Shown: piece by piece, positions 11,860-22,744 of the stretch | How the letters are laid out: every line of letters starts with the position of its first letter | How positions within the stretch are numbered: position 1 is the stretch's first letter | Origin: Phytophthora sp. 'mugwort' | Lineage: Eukaryota; Oomycota; Peronosporomycetes; Peronosporales; Peronosporaceae | Reading direction: 5' to 3' | NCBI GenBank assembly: GCA_033558025.1 | Contig: JAUCEF010000007.1 | Coordinates: 7,068,001 to 7,132,000 of the forward strand | DNA length: 64,000 nucleotides | The notes under the pieces: generated by a model | What the model saw: only the letters and a program-made list of their open reading frames with translations | Database searches by the model: none | Told to the model about the DNA's origin: nothing | Translations under genes and position numbers: made by a program

Positions 11860-13060
11860 CAATTGCTCGAAACAGTCAAACAACGTCGAAGAAAACCAAA
11901 ACGAAGAACCCAAGTCGAAAAAACACAAAGAACAAGATGCCAAGGCAGCCTCAGGTCGGACCCAATTACTATAGGCGTCATCTCCACAGGGTGACCACCA
12001 CGTACTGCTCCAACGTTGACGCTAAAGTTCACATTTGATGAATAATTTAATGTATTATTTCGATATGACATATGATGCGCCCACAAGATCTCTACGTGTA
12101 GGGAATGCACAATGTAGTCGAGATGTATACAAGTTTGGAACACCCTTTGGCTTTCCAGAGTATTTGTGGGTAGGTTCCAGCATGGCATCGTTATTATCGA
12201 CCATTCGCGTGATACAATCGTGGACAGCATATACCATTTTTTGGTAAGTATCATGGGCCTTGCAAAGTGGCATCTCGGCAAAAATCGGCGACGGTGCATC
12301 TGAATCCGATACTGCATCTGGATGGAATTCGATTGTTCCCAGGGCAGCTGCGGACACATCAGCAACTCTAGAACACAAAGCTGAAAAAAAGCTTCATCTC
12401 AGTTTCTTACCCTGTCCATGACTCGAGCTAAGTGTACAGCATTCTTAATACGCTGCATAACAGACTCGATCAAACCGCTTAGCCTGCCGCGATCGTAGTT
12501 GGTCTGCAGCTTGAGAAGGTGTTCTTTTGACACAGTAGGAACAAGCAACAGCCATTTCCGCCGTTATTACCCGAAGCGACGAATTCCTTACTTCCATTAG
12601 GCCGGCGTCGGCGGTAGCCGAATAAAAATATGTTTTGGCCTTCGTAGAAATAGAACAACACCCTTTTACTCCGCCGGAAGTACGTATCTCGTCTGTACTA
12701 CGACCTTCGACTTGAGTTTGTGTCCGATATCCAGCTTTTCATCGAGCACTCCTTTGATAACATCTGGAAACGTACCGACCGGATGCTCCTTCATCATTTC
12801 GTCATGCTTCGTCAAAGGTACGATGAACCCAAGCCTCTGGAGACGTATATCAATGTGTCCACGCAGCCATTTTGAGTCCCGATGCAATGGATCTGTTGAA
12901 TGTAATGTGTTGCGCTCCTGAGCGTATTTGCGCGCGCGGCCATTACCTCTGCTTTCCTCCAGAACACACACAGTATTGTGTACACGCATTGGAAAATTTT
13001 CAAAGCGTCGTATAACCAGCCCGCGTTCAAAGCAAAAGTGAGCTGGTCTGAAGTGGTCTA
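11860..13060 (-). pseudogene. Unrecognised minus-strand coding remnant
   Basis: Several minus-strand frames stay open in succession: 12989-12666 (107 codons), then about 12540-12420, 12378-12055 (107 codons), and an overlapping 234-codon frame 12365-11661. Amino acid usage of 12989-12666 and 12378-12055 looks protein-like (mixed hydrophobic/charged), but no domain is recognisable to me, and the 234-codon frame partly lies antisense to the MULE end. A split by frameshift of one ancestral gene is possible. A START-like lipid-binding protein was considered, but no specific motif supports it. Confidence 0.3.
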
Positions 13061-13289
13061 AATGCAGCTAAGACGGAATGAGATATTGTACGTCGAAAGC
13101 GTTTTTTATTACTATGGAAACATTACATTTTGTCACTTCTTCCAGAACGATCATGAGTTGGAATCGCATCCGACTAGAATAATTACGCCGACAGCCAATA
13201 AATGGCAGATTCCGGACCGGAATCCGGAAGCTGCCATGCGTTTGGACTGATATCCAATTTAAAAAGGGTGCCAATCCAAATTCATATAC

Positions 13290-13309
13290 ATATATATATA
13301 TATATATAT
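13290..13309. repeat. (TA)n microsatellite
   Basis: About nine uninterrupted TA units, preceded by an imperfect CATATACA start. Located in the spacer between the unrecognised remnant and the tRNA-like locus. Confidence 0.9.
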
Positions 13310-13525
13310 TATTCATTCCGGATGGGTGTCTCACGCAGCGAAGGGACACTCACAATTAAAAGAATTGAGTGTGCAATTAAACTAATTGTATTCAAAGCTA
13401 TCCGTTTGTTGCGACAGCTCTGATTTTCTCTCATTCAGCCTTTTTCAGCCCGGACGACACAAGCGAGAGCGGCGACACTACGAGTTGCGGTGCGTAAGCC
13501 TGACCAGCCACGACTCACCCCCCAT

Positions 13526-13595
13526 GCCCCCGTAGCTCAGCGGTAGAGCAGGAGGCTACACCTCCAGGCCGCTGGTTCGACTCCAGCTGGGGGCA
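13526..13595 (+). tRNA. tRNA-like gene with a 5-nt anticodon loop (likely tRNA pseudogene)
   Basis: The 70-nt sequence folds as a cloverleaf. The 7-bp acceptor stem pairs 13526-13532 with 13588-13594, and the discriminator is A13595. The D arm is GCTC/GAGC. A 5-bp anticodon stem GGAGG/CCTCC spans 13551-13565, and the T arm is GCTGG/CCAGC with loop TTCGACT. The internal promoter matches are good: A box TAGCTCAGCGG at 13533 and B box GGTTCGACTCC at 13574. The odd part is the anticodon loop, CTACA, only five bases where seven are required, so no anticodon can be read with confidence. A 4-bp stem with loop GCTACAC would give seven bases but lacks U33. A 2-nt deletion in a once-normal tRNA or a tRNA-derived SINE head are the likely explanations. 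Confidence 0.75.
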
Positions 13596-13640
13596 AATCG
13601 TATAACCTTGATTGTATGTATTATTTCTGCTGTGTGTGTG

Positions 13641-13650
13641 TTTTTTTTTT
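13641..13650 (+). terminator. Oligo-T run, candidate RNA polymerase III terminator
   Basis: Ten consecutive T begin 45 nt after the discriminator base of the tRNA-like sequence. This fits a Pol III stop, although the distance is longer than usual for a tRNA gene and the run may be part of the preceding (TG)n simple sequence. Confidence 0.5.
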
Positions 13651-13845
13651 CTTTTCTGTTTTCTGTGTTTAGATGTTCTGTGTGCGGTCGGCTGCGATTA
13701 TGTACTGTGCTCTGCGCTGTGGGTGTACCAGGATACGACTGTCTGCATATTATGCAAGATCTGAAGCGGACCACAGGTTCGATGGAGGCGTACATGCGTC
13801 AGCAATGGATCCGACTGACCTCAGTGCAAGGTATTAGGCGTCAAG

Positions 13846-14754
13846 CTAGCGATACGCATCTGGATGATGAGACGTTCGCAGCTGCCGCCACCGCTTGCGC
13901 AAGGAAGACGCCTTGGTGGTCGGCTTCCTGCCATCGAAGACGTGCAAACGATCGTTTGCGGTGCTGTCCATCGCGACCACAGCGTAACGTGGCACGAGCG
14001 GGAAGAGGTATTCGGAGGGCTCATCGTAGCACACGAAGAGCATACCGAACGCGTGGAGCATGGATTGCTGCCACCGTTGGGGGGACTTGTAAATAAATAC
14101 TCCTTGCATGACTGATGGTTTTATGCGAGCAATGTGCAGGAACAGCTCGTAGGATGCCGAGCAGGATAGCTGCTATTTGCGAGCGAAGAACATGTCAATA
14201 GCGCGCCCGAATGTGTGCCACATCATTACCAGTAGAGCTGCATCGTGCACAGACTTTAGTCCCGTAGACACGTCTGCATTAGCGACTAGGTGATCTACTA
14301 GCATACATAAATCAGTAAGAGTACACCCAGATGCATCAATCGTTTGTACATTTGCGCGAAGATTATGCTCTTCAATCGCGCTTGCCATTTTGTCTCAAAT
14401 TTTTGCTGCACGCTGCGAGTCGGAGAGAGAACTTGGGTAGCGCTCGCGCAACATATTCAGTACTTGCGAAAAGTATCCGAGTGCAGTTGATTTAGATAGC
14501 AAACCATCGGCAGCTCGAGCCCTCATACATTTCTTGGTCTGCAGAAAAATCGTAAAAGTGGTTAGTAAAGAGTAAAAACTATGCAGGGGGATGCTGGCTT
14601 CTAAATCGAGCGAGGTATGCATGTTATCTAGGGCCGTTGAGCTCAACCCAGCCGATAAAATAAACTCGTCAAATAATTTCTCAGCAGATAGTTCTTGCCC
14701 CATAATCCCAGCCGGGGTGTCAAGCCCGCGTGCTGCCCTACGCATCTTGGCCAC
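13846..14754 (-). mobile_element. Crypton-like tyrosine recombinase remnant, copy 1
   Basis: One minus-strand frame runs from an ATG-like start near 14754 to 13846, broken only by in-frame stops near 14396 and 14174. The N-terminal part is helical, as in the core-binding domain of tyrosine recombinases (LSKSTALGYFSQVLNMLRER). This is followed by VHDAALLVMMWHTFGRAID (about 14255-14200), where the Arg sits at the position of the first catalytic Arg. The later HxxR and Tyr blocks, visible in the copy at 18.35-20.9 kb, were not found here; instead the frame continues with RWQQSMLHAFGMLFVCYDEP. The two copies are clearly different family members. The assignment to Crypton-type elements is by similarity of these blocks from memory. 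Confidence 0.5.
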
Positions 14755-14759
14755 CTAAG

Positions 14760-15840
14760 CTAGATTGAGCTCTTGCTCCCACCGCATTTTATTTTGCACC
14801 GGTGAAGTTTGAGTTTCATCGGAACTTATCCTGTAATAAAGGGCTTGTATTTGGTTACTGTATTGGAACTTATTTGACATGTTTTCCGAAATTCCGGAGA
14901 ATTCCTGAAATAAGTTGGCATTAACCTAATCCTAATCATACATAGTCCTAATTAGACAAATCAATATCATTTAATTTAACTCCTTTATAAGCCTTTTCGT
15001 TATTGGTCCAACCCGCTGTAGAATGAAATGGAGGTTGGGGTATCCGTCAATAATACTCTTATCCTACATTAATAAGCTTAAAAGAGGCTTCACACGTGAT
15101 CCTCAAGTTGCTGGATATAGCTCGAGAAGCCGAACAAACGAAATTCCATATTTCCAGCGTTGATCACTTGCTATAACGTTCTCACTAGATGTCAAATTCA
15201 GGACTGAATCATTTGAGGCTTAACAGTGCTCTTCTAGATTCTCCTTCTCTTGTTCTTCTCACTGTTGAGCCGTTTCCCGTAGATGTCCCACCCGCGAGAC
15301 CGTCCTTCATGACTAGCATCCACCGTGCACAATACACTCGGCGCAAAAGCGACGCCATCAATAGTTTCGTCGTAGCTGAACTTATTGCCTCTTGCAACAT
15401 TAGTAGCTCACTCTCAGCAAGTTGTAAACAATAGAAATGTACATGCCGTCATAAATATTTAGGATGTTCAAGCGCGATAGAGTTACTAGCGTTATACCCC
15501 CAATCAAATTCATATCCAGGACCTTCGTGCTAACTGTTGGCCAGTCCTCCCATTAGCAAACTTCACAAAGCACCGAAGCTTGCCGTACGATATACCCGCT
15601 GAAGCGATCGGCCGACCGCGGATTGCGCACTCAGCGATAAACTCGCTCGCTAGGGTAAAATCGCGCATCCAGCAATCCATAGCATATTCCCTGCCATACC
15701 CAAAGTGGACAACGCACAAACACCACTTAGTGATGCGCCCAAGAGGTGAACTTGCCCATACCGTTTGCAGAACAAATAGAGCACAGGTATGGCTGACGCC
15801 TTCCAAGCCACTACCATGTTGCACGCACCGATAAATCCGT
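14760..15840. other. No intact gene; unassigned debris
   Basis: Open stretches at 15824-15510 and 15400-15209 (minus) are composed of ordinary-looking codons but match nothing I know. They may belong with the chromodomain fragment just above them. Confidence 0.4.
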
Positions 15841-15842
15841 CA

Positions 15843-15962
15843 CTTTAAATCCCTATCAGGTTCCCACGTATCGTCCCAGCGGTAACCATTCGGCTCGTCA
15901 CACCATTGAACGCGATACGAATATCCAGACGTAGAGTCGTCGCGATCAATAATAGCAATGAC
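15843..15962 (-). pseudogene. Chromodomain fragment
   Basis: The minus strand reads VIAIIDRDDSTSGYSYRVQW, then CDEPNGYRWDDTWEPDRDLK. This is a short chromodomain with its aromatic residues (Y, W, W) and the TWEP signature that closes the fold. Chromodomains of this kind end the integrases of chromoviral Ty3/gypsy elements and also occur in other transposon proteins and in host chromatin proteins. Flanking frames (16537-15962 and 15824-15510) do not provide a readable integrase, and a stop follows shortly after the domain. I infer a transposon-derived scrap. Confidence 0.5.
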
Positions 15963-17028
15963 TAATAAGGATTCAGTTTTCCTTGAATTGTGGTGTGCAT
16001 GTCGTAGCTGGAAACTGGCGCAGACCTCAAATCCGTTCTCGCCGAAGATGCTGTTCCAGCAGGAACTGTCGTATCCTCAATCGTAATTGCACATTTTGCA
16101 GAGGCTGATGCCTTTGCAGAGGGTTTTGGTGCGGAGATTGACCCGACTACGACCAGGAGCGCTTGCAGTTTGCATGTTTTGCTAGAAAACGTTACCGCCC
16201 CTTTGGTAACACACTGGTCCCTCTGCGGCACGCTTCGGTCGAGCCAGGTGTACCGCCAAGACGATAGAGCAGTGTAGTGCAGGATCTTGGAGTTGGTGAG
16301 TGTCAGGGCCAGCAGAAATGTTTGAAATGGCGGACATGACGAGTGTATGGTGCGGGCAAGATATGGGAGCAAGAGGTTGTGTCGATAGGGCGAGAATACA
16401 ACGAATTGTAGATGCCGTGTATGATTAGGCGGTTGCTCCTTCGCACTGGGACGTGATGTTGAAGGGTGCGTCGGACAGCGCGAGGAAATACGCTGGTGAT
16501 GAATGGTGCTTTTCGACTGATAGATTGTTCCGCTCATGAACTTTTATGCAGTAGGTTTGGGGCCGTGTGTTGTATACTTCTTCTCAAAATGTGTATAGTC
16601 CGTAGCTTGTGTCCTTCAACATGAGCCCAATATTGTTTTGCGCCTAAATCCAAACGTCTGGTGGATGATGCTTATGTATGGAGGCCAGCTCAAAACAGTT
16701 ATTTGAGGTTTCCCAACGAGATGGCGCCCTAATCTCAGTAGACTACTTCTTCTTTTCTATTAACGCATAGTACGCGTGTTGTAGTAAATACGTTATAGCC
16801 GTCCCTCTAAGCCCCCCTCCCCACTGTATCACCCTCGCAACGCAATTTTCCGAACCTCTCCTCATAGCTATGCTCCTCTACGGTGCATACAGCACATTAA
16901 GCGCCAACTCGCAGGAGGAGATAATTTATCATCAAAAAGTTAGGTGGACGGGGTCAATGCCGACTAACTGGTAAGGAACGACATTCACGCGACGTTTTAT
17001 TATGGCAACAGCATTCGCGTAGCGTCTG

Positions 17029-17056
17029 TAATATAGACTCTCTAATATAGACTCTC
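17029..17056 (+). repeat. 14-bp tandem duplication
   Basis: The unit taatatagactctc occurs twice without a gap. Confidence 0.9.
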
Positions 17057-17916
17057 TAACCATGTCCTAACTAATAGTTTCTGTTGCCTAGGGGTCAGTA
17101 TCATTTATAGCAATAATATTAAGTAGTGGAGGACGGTAAGATTGCTTATGTCATGGGCTTCTACAAGTAACCACTGTCTAGCTTCTCTTCGTTCCGTCAA
17201 TATGGCGTCTTGCAATGATTTGTTGGGGATCAATGTGAAGAACAGATTTGCTCATCAAAACTAAAGACGTCTCCGATGGCGTAGTTCTTGATAATGCTAC
17301 GCAGACACACTATATGAGCTGAAATTAAAGTCATGCCCACCGAACCGTTCTCACCATGCTCCCGCAAACTGTTAATCGGTGATGACTCAAAACGGCTGTA
17401 TTAATCAATTGAAGAATCCGATGCGCTCCTCCAGCGGGGCCTGCATCTTCTCCAGTAGGCGCAAACCCTGCCTTAACCATAGCGTATAATGGCTGGCACC
17501 TACCGATAATGCCGACACCAAAACGATTGGACAGATAAAACCAAATGCGTTTTTTCAATTAGGCGTAACTATTAATTATCTTGTTTGCTGAAAAGGTTCG
17601 AGGACGAATAAACGCAAGGTTGCGGAAGCGGCGCCGATGTGCATGGGGCGTTCGCGCGCGCCCATCACTGGCAGCAGCAGTTGAGATCATTGGGTCGACT
17701 AGGTTGGTTTTGCTATTCTAACCACGATATGATTGATTTAGAGTTTGTGAAGGTTCTACGGGTAGCAGTAGAGTGTGGAGAAAGCACGGTGTGCTGCTTG
17801 CAGCGGAGCCGTGCTGGTCCATAGACCGTTCAAAACTCGGTGTGCCGTGGCAATGACGTCACCTTGTTATGCGGAACCACATCGGATCAAGAAGGGTAAT
17901 ACACGTATCTGATCTG

Positions 17917-17941
17917 ATATATATATATATATATATATATA
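17917..17941. repeat. (AT)n microsatellite
   Basis: Twenty-five bases of uninterrupted AT dinucleotide. Confidence 0.9.
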
Positions 17942-18349
17942 CCCTCGCTTTATTGTTTTATTTTTTTGTTAAGCGTCGTGATAGCTAAGGAGACGGCGGA
18001 GTGGGCGACGGCGGCGAGACGTTTGCGTACCTGCAGATTGGAGAATATCCTCACGCCCATAACCAGTTTCATCCTCGATGAAGGCTCGACGGGGGGACCA
18101 TTGACCGGCGACGACAACTGAACGCGGCTACATCCTGGGCGAAAGATTGGATTCAGGCTCTTCGGTGGATTCCCGGTGGACGATGTAAATCCGCCTACCG
18201 TCTCGTACTTAAGCGTCTGTGATCAATCGGACGTCGAACACCAGTGGTGCTCCTAAGTTCGACATCGGGACCCACTTCACCTCGCTTCGCTGCATTGGTC
18301 ATGTTCGATCAGGACTACGCTCAAAGAGGTCGACGCCTCAATATTGGAC

Positions 18350-20900
18350 GGAGCAGGAATCCAGACAACATCGTCGTCTCCGTCATTGACCATCGCTGAC
18401 CATGGCTTTTCCTCGGCCAGCGGATACGAAGAAGGCTACTCCTCAGCGACGTCTGCTACACTGTTGGACGGTTTCGCTTCGGCCACCATGATCGATGGCT
18501 TCTCCTCAAAGGTGGCGAGAGACTCCTTCTCTTCTGCAACAGCGCCAAATGACTGCTCCTCCGCGGCGGCGATCGATTCCACCGGCGGGGGGGGGGGATA
18601 TCCACGCCAAGGTTTGGCATCTTGGCCGCTAATGCGGCGTCCATTCAAATCAGTGATGACTTGAAACAAGAATTCGGCCAAGTCTGGTGTGCCAGCGACT
18701 TGGAGATCACTCTTCAGGTATCATAGAGCTTCATTGGTTAATTTCATACGGGGAAAGTTCTGCCTAATATATGCAATAACTACATCGTTTAACCCCTTCC
18801 GACCTAAGTGTGCCATCCTCTAGTTGGTGCAAAATAAAGAATGGGTAAGGTGCGCTGCGGCTACACGAATTCGTAACGGACACTTGATGGTATGATTTGA
18901 GCTATCGATGGGAAAGGCCAACACCTTCAGTAATTCGCAGGCGGACGTGTGCATCCCCTTTTGACCCTAAAAGAATCCTTCGTCGTTTCAGGTGCAGAGT
19001 CGCTGATTTTGCCAAGCGCCACGCGGGCAAAATAATCAGCTATGAGAGTTTTTAAAACTCCATCGCGCTAAGGATACGTAGATGCTTTAGAAACCCTGAT
19101 CCAAACTTGCGTTTGATGCCTCGATCGCGTAAGAAAACGCATGTTCGTGTGGGCGGTTTTACTAGCTTGGAGAACACGGTCCGAGTACTCAGCTTTGGAA
19201 GGGTCGAGCTCGAATCCGTGAGGTAAGAAATGCTCATGAAGGCAACTATCTGCTTTGACTGAGACTATTTCTGTCGATCACTGCAGACCTTCCAGAGTCG
19301 AGGCGTCTTCGTATACCACTCAAATCAAGTCGATGCTGCAGGCTTCGAGGCTGAGCGCGCCTTGGGTGCCGCTGGCGAGGCCAATTCAGTCACAGGCGCT
19401 TGGAATTCACGAGCTGTTTTCCCTGCCACGCAATCGAGATCGGTAACAGCACCGCTACGAATCGGTATCCGCTTCTCCGGCTCAGCAATGCGTAAGGACT
19501 GCCTTTGTTTGCGTCTATAATCTGAGCAATTACAGCGTTCTGATGGTTGATCATCTGAACTCATGTGTGATGGGTTTATCTTCTTTCGCGCAGCCCTCAC
19601 TGGCTTGGTGATTCAGTTGCACACTTCCACTTAAAAGTTCAGGCATCGCTACTTAGATGGAAAAGAGGCAGATGTGCATCCGCGACGTGTACGGGCTCAT
19701 TAGGAACCTGTCGTTGATTTCAGGGAGGTGCTGGATCAAAGGCACCACGAGAAGATCAGCGACTTGCTCATCGACGGTCAAGGAACTCTCTTCAAGAACC
19801 AAGTTGGACGCGAATACCAGGCGACCTAACCTAGGCGGATTTTTGAAGTCGTTGATGTGTCGAAACGTTTCAGTGTATGTATGGTCGGCTTTCTCCGGAC
19901 TTCCAGTCGCTAAGCACCTTCGACACTTTCCTATCATCATTTGTCGTGTAATACATAGGAAAGTGCCTTGTTTATCGCCGTCATATTCAAACTACGCCGA
20001 TCGAAATCCATGGCGGGCTTAGCGATGAATCTGCATTAGCATGCTGTACACCATCTCACCGGAACGAGTGCGAGGATAGGCCCAAGGGGACACCAGCCTT
20101 GGATTGACGGGCACTTGCAATTTTGAGCACTCGGTTGACGTAACCTTGCATTTTCAGTGAAGTCGATGATTGGCGCTGAGGTGCCATATCTGGCGACGTA
20201 CGCATTGGTTTAGCTCCATCGTTGCAGTGAAGAAGTGCGTCAGTCAATGGTGCCTCGTCCGTCATCGGCCCTTCGTCATCCTTCTTGCTATGTGAAAGCC
20301 GCTCGAGGTCGAGTAACGATAATGCTGTGAAAGTTTGAGTAGCTAACGCCATGTCGATCGCGTGCAGTGGGCACGTGATGAACGAGCTCTTATCTGGAAA
20401 GAGAGAGAGGCCTTGTTCCTCGGACGTTTTAGCGCGGATCAAACGAAGGAAAAGCACGTCCCCTGGAGACACGGACAGGTTGCACTTTTGGAGAAATGCA
20501 AGGTCAGACGCTCGTTCAAACGCGTAGCACATGATGCAGAGAAGCGCTGCGTCTTGGTACTCCTTGAGTGAGGTAGCATCGAAGTACAGCCTGATATCGA
20601 TCAGATAACACAAGTTGTCCTTTGTGCAGTCCCGAGCCTTGGTCACAATTCCAGGCAGTAACGTTCCAAAATCCGACCCATCTTGAGTACATGTTGCTCG
20701 ATGGCATGACGATGCTGTAGGAAATCTTCCAACAGCCAGTTCCTAACGTTGCGATAGTAGCTCATCACGGTATTTCGCTTTCGCTGCTCACCGCCTCGGC
20801 CTCGTGCAAATGCGAAATGCATCGCAAAGCGGTCGATCAACTTCACGAAGGCGGAACCACTGTTGTCGGCCAAAAGTGTAGTGCGGGCGAAATCGGAGTG
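18350..20900 (-). mobile_element. Crypton-like tyrosine recombinase element, copy 2
   Basis: Minus strand. The frame 20873-20643 gives a basic helical segment (RKRNTVMSYYRNVRNWLLED). After a frameshift near 20650, 20646-20056 gives ALLCIMCYAFERASDLAFLQ (first catalytic Arg block), FLRLIRAKTSEEQGLSLFPD, CPLHAIDMAL, GYVNRVLKIA and LSSHSFR. The last holds the HxxR motif of tyrosine recombinases and is followed at once by a stop and a shifted continuation to about 19650 (DRKVSKVLSDWKSGE). A C-terminal region continues to about 19050 (KIVAFM-like and LPKLSTRTVFSKLVKPPTRT) and possibly to 18436, where Pro- and Glu-rich sequence (EEKPS-type units, PPPPP) ends the frame. The order resembles the large Crypton proteins of oomycetes. 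Broken by several frameshifts. Confidence 0.6.
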
Positions 20901-20904
20901 GTGT

Positions 20905-21715
20905 TCTCCGACGCGAGGAAAATCTTAAAGACGTTTATCGCTGTCGCTTGCGCTCGTTTCGTGTTCTCAGGTGCAAGGTCTTGCAGGCTCATAGTTTTCG
21001 GTCCTGATGTCGGCTGGCAACTTGATATCCGGTAAATGTTCGAATGACTTGATTTATGTATCGCGGATAAAATGTCTGGCTGTCACTGCCGACATTATGC
21101 GTAGGCCACGTGTCGGTATCATCAGCACCTAACCCTGGATTTTTAATTGGCCAAAATTACTTACGAATGGCATGATTTGCTGAAATTATCACGTGAAGAT
21201 TCTATTTGCTCACGCGACCATACTCACGTACCTATTTTTATGCTGTCGGGAGTTTGATGATATTCATCCATACTACAGTCGAACACGATGCGGCGAGCCT
21301 GACAGTGAAGTACCCAGTTCGCGAGCGTCTCTCCAAAGCTCGGGAAAGTTGAGCGGCTGTGAGCGCCTGACCTCTCGATCATCGTCCCTGACGCCCAGAT
21401 AGCGCTCGCTTATCCCCGAAATGGTGCCTGCGTAAGCCTCTTTGCCAGAGCAAACTCGCGTTCTGCCCTCTCGGATATTAAGCTCGGAAAAGCTTACCGC
21501 ATATCGCATGTAGAGAGCTGCACCCAATGTTCACGCCGAAGGTGCCGCCTGCATAAACTTATATTCAAAGGATGCATAACGTTTGACAGGGAGTAGAACT
21601 GTATTTTAGTTACACTACTGCTTCCTCGGCGATGTCTGAAGCCCTGAAGGTGGTGATGTCAGCTTCCGCAGCGATGCGCCGGGCCTGTATGGACAGCAGC
21701 CTTGGCGATACAGGC
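20905..21715. other. No recognisable gene
   Basis: Spacer between the Crypton-like element and a pogo N-terminal fragment. Short frames only. Confidence 0.5.
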
Positions 21716-21728
21716 ACTTATTCCTGTC

Positions 21729-22148
21729 TCAAACTATTACCCATTCTACAATCTCTAGTTTCACCTCTTTAGATAGGATAGTTCCTATACCTACGCTCCG
21801 TACTTTGAGATGGGTACCTTCGCGCCCCTTTAGTGCTTCCTCGAGCTTCACAGAGCTCTTTCGCCAGCGCTGGATCATGGTGCGCTTGGAGTTGTAGAAT
21901 TTTGGCGCTGACGCATGCCAAAAGTGCTTAATTGTATGTCGCATCTTAGGCAGAGGAGCTGCGGCCCAGAATGATAGCATCGCTAGCTTCTTCTCCATCG
22001 ACACGCTCTTGACGGTGTCCTTGGAACGGTGCCAGCCCTTCTCCCAACGCGTGGCCTGCCCACGGGGCGAGGCTTGACTCGCACCGTGGCAAAAGTCGGA
22101 TGCCAGTGCGCCGGTCCCGCCAGAGGGTTTGGCGTTTGAGGGATGCAA
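21729..22148 (-). mobile_element. Pogo-like transposase N-terminal (CENP-B-type) fragment
   Basis: The minus-strand frame contains VSMEKKLAMLSF and, 25 residues later, SAPKFYNSKRTMIQRWRKSS, ending with GTILSKEVKLEIVEWVI. This is the layout of the psq/CENP-B N-terminal helix-turn-helix followed by the start of the Tc5-type DNA-binding domain in oomycete pogo-like transposases. The frame stops exactly where the second half of that domain (compare 2650-2730) should begin. Only this fragment is present. Confidence 0.5.
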
Positions 22149-22441
22149 CTCTCAACATGCGATTTGAAGCCATGTCTGGCAAATTATTCTGATTGGCTAA
22201 TATGAGGGTGCATCTCATATGAGGGTGCAGCTCACTACATGCGAAATGCGGTATTTCCACACGCAAATTTGTTTGTGTTCATGCGTGAAGCTCCCGACGT
22301 GCTGCTTTCCTCCCCATTGCGGATTGTTGAATGAAAGTCTATGCAGTGCTTAGAGGAGCTATTTGTTTAGCATTTATGTATCAGTTTGTGGTCAAAATGG
22401 TATCAAGTTTAGCGATTGACAGGGATACCAATAACTCTATA

Positions 22442-22685
22442 CGGTTGACTTACACTCCACGACAATTTCTTTGGGTCATTCAACTCTTAGCTCATAACTT
22501 GGCTTCTATGTTGAGTTAGAGGCCGCTGTTTAGATATGGTTTTTTTTTTCAATCAGAAAGGGGAATAGAGGGTTTGTGACAACAATTCAGATTTCGAAGA
22601 GCGTGGGGGAGGGCTGGCATACGACGACATGGATTTAACACCTCGACAAAGTTAGGGACAAAAACTGACTTGATTTTTGTATTAG
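22442..22685 (+). repeat. Left terminal inverted repeat of the Tc1-like element
   Basis: Well conserved blocks shared with the right end include ctcttagctcataa, cttctatgttgagttagagg, caatcagaaaggggaatag and gggacaaaaactgacttg. Between them are small indels, including a T-rich insertion at 22541-22549. Confidence 0.8.
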
Positions 22686-22744
22686 ACAGAGTGATGGTCA
22701 AAACCTATTCTCCAGAAACTGGACTTATTGTGATATTTTCACTA

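Larger units (their letters stand above)
15965..18340. other. Repeat-rich spacer without a supported gene
   Basis: A 191-codon minus-strand frame (16537-15962) is the longest in the stretch, but its composition (Ser, Thr, His, Pro rich, no motif) suggests chance. Contains a 14-bp tandem duplication and an AT microsatellite, annotated separately. Otherwise I see nothing. Confidence 0.5.

Noticed and set aside
11661..12365. 234-codon minus-strand open frame
   Set aside because: It lies largely antisense to the MULE end and overlaps a second, more protein-like minus-strand frame. Composition shows runs of His, Cys and Met without a motif. Kept only as part of an unrecognised remnant.
15962..16537. 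191-codon minus-strand open frame as a gene
   Set aside because: Low-complexity Ser/Thr/His/Pro composition, no domain, no supporting splice or promoter context, and it runs into the chromodomain fragment in a different frame.
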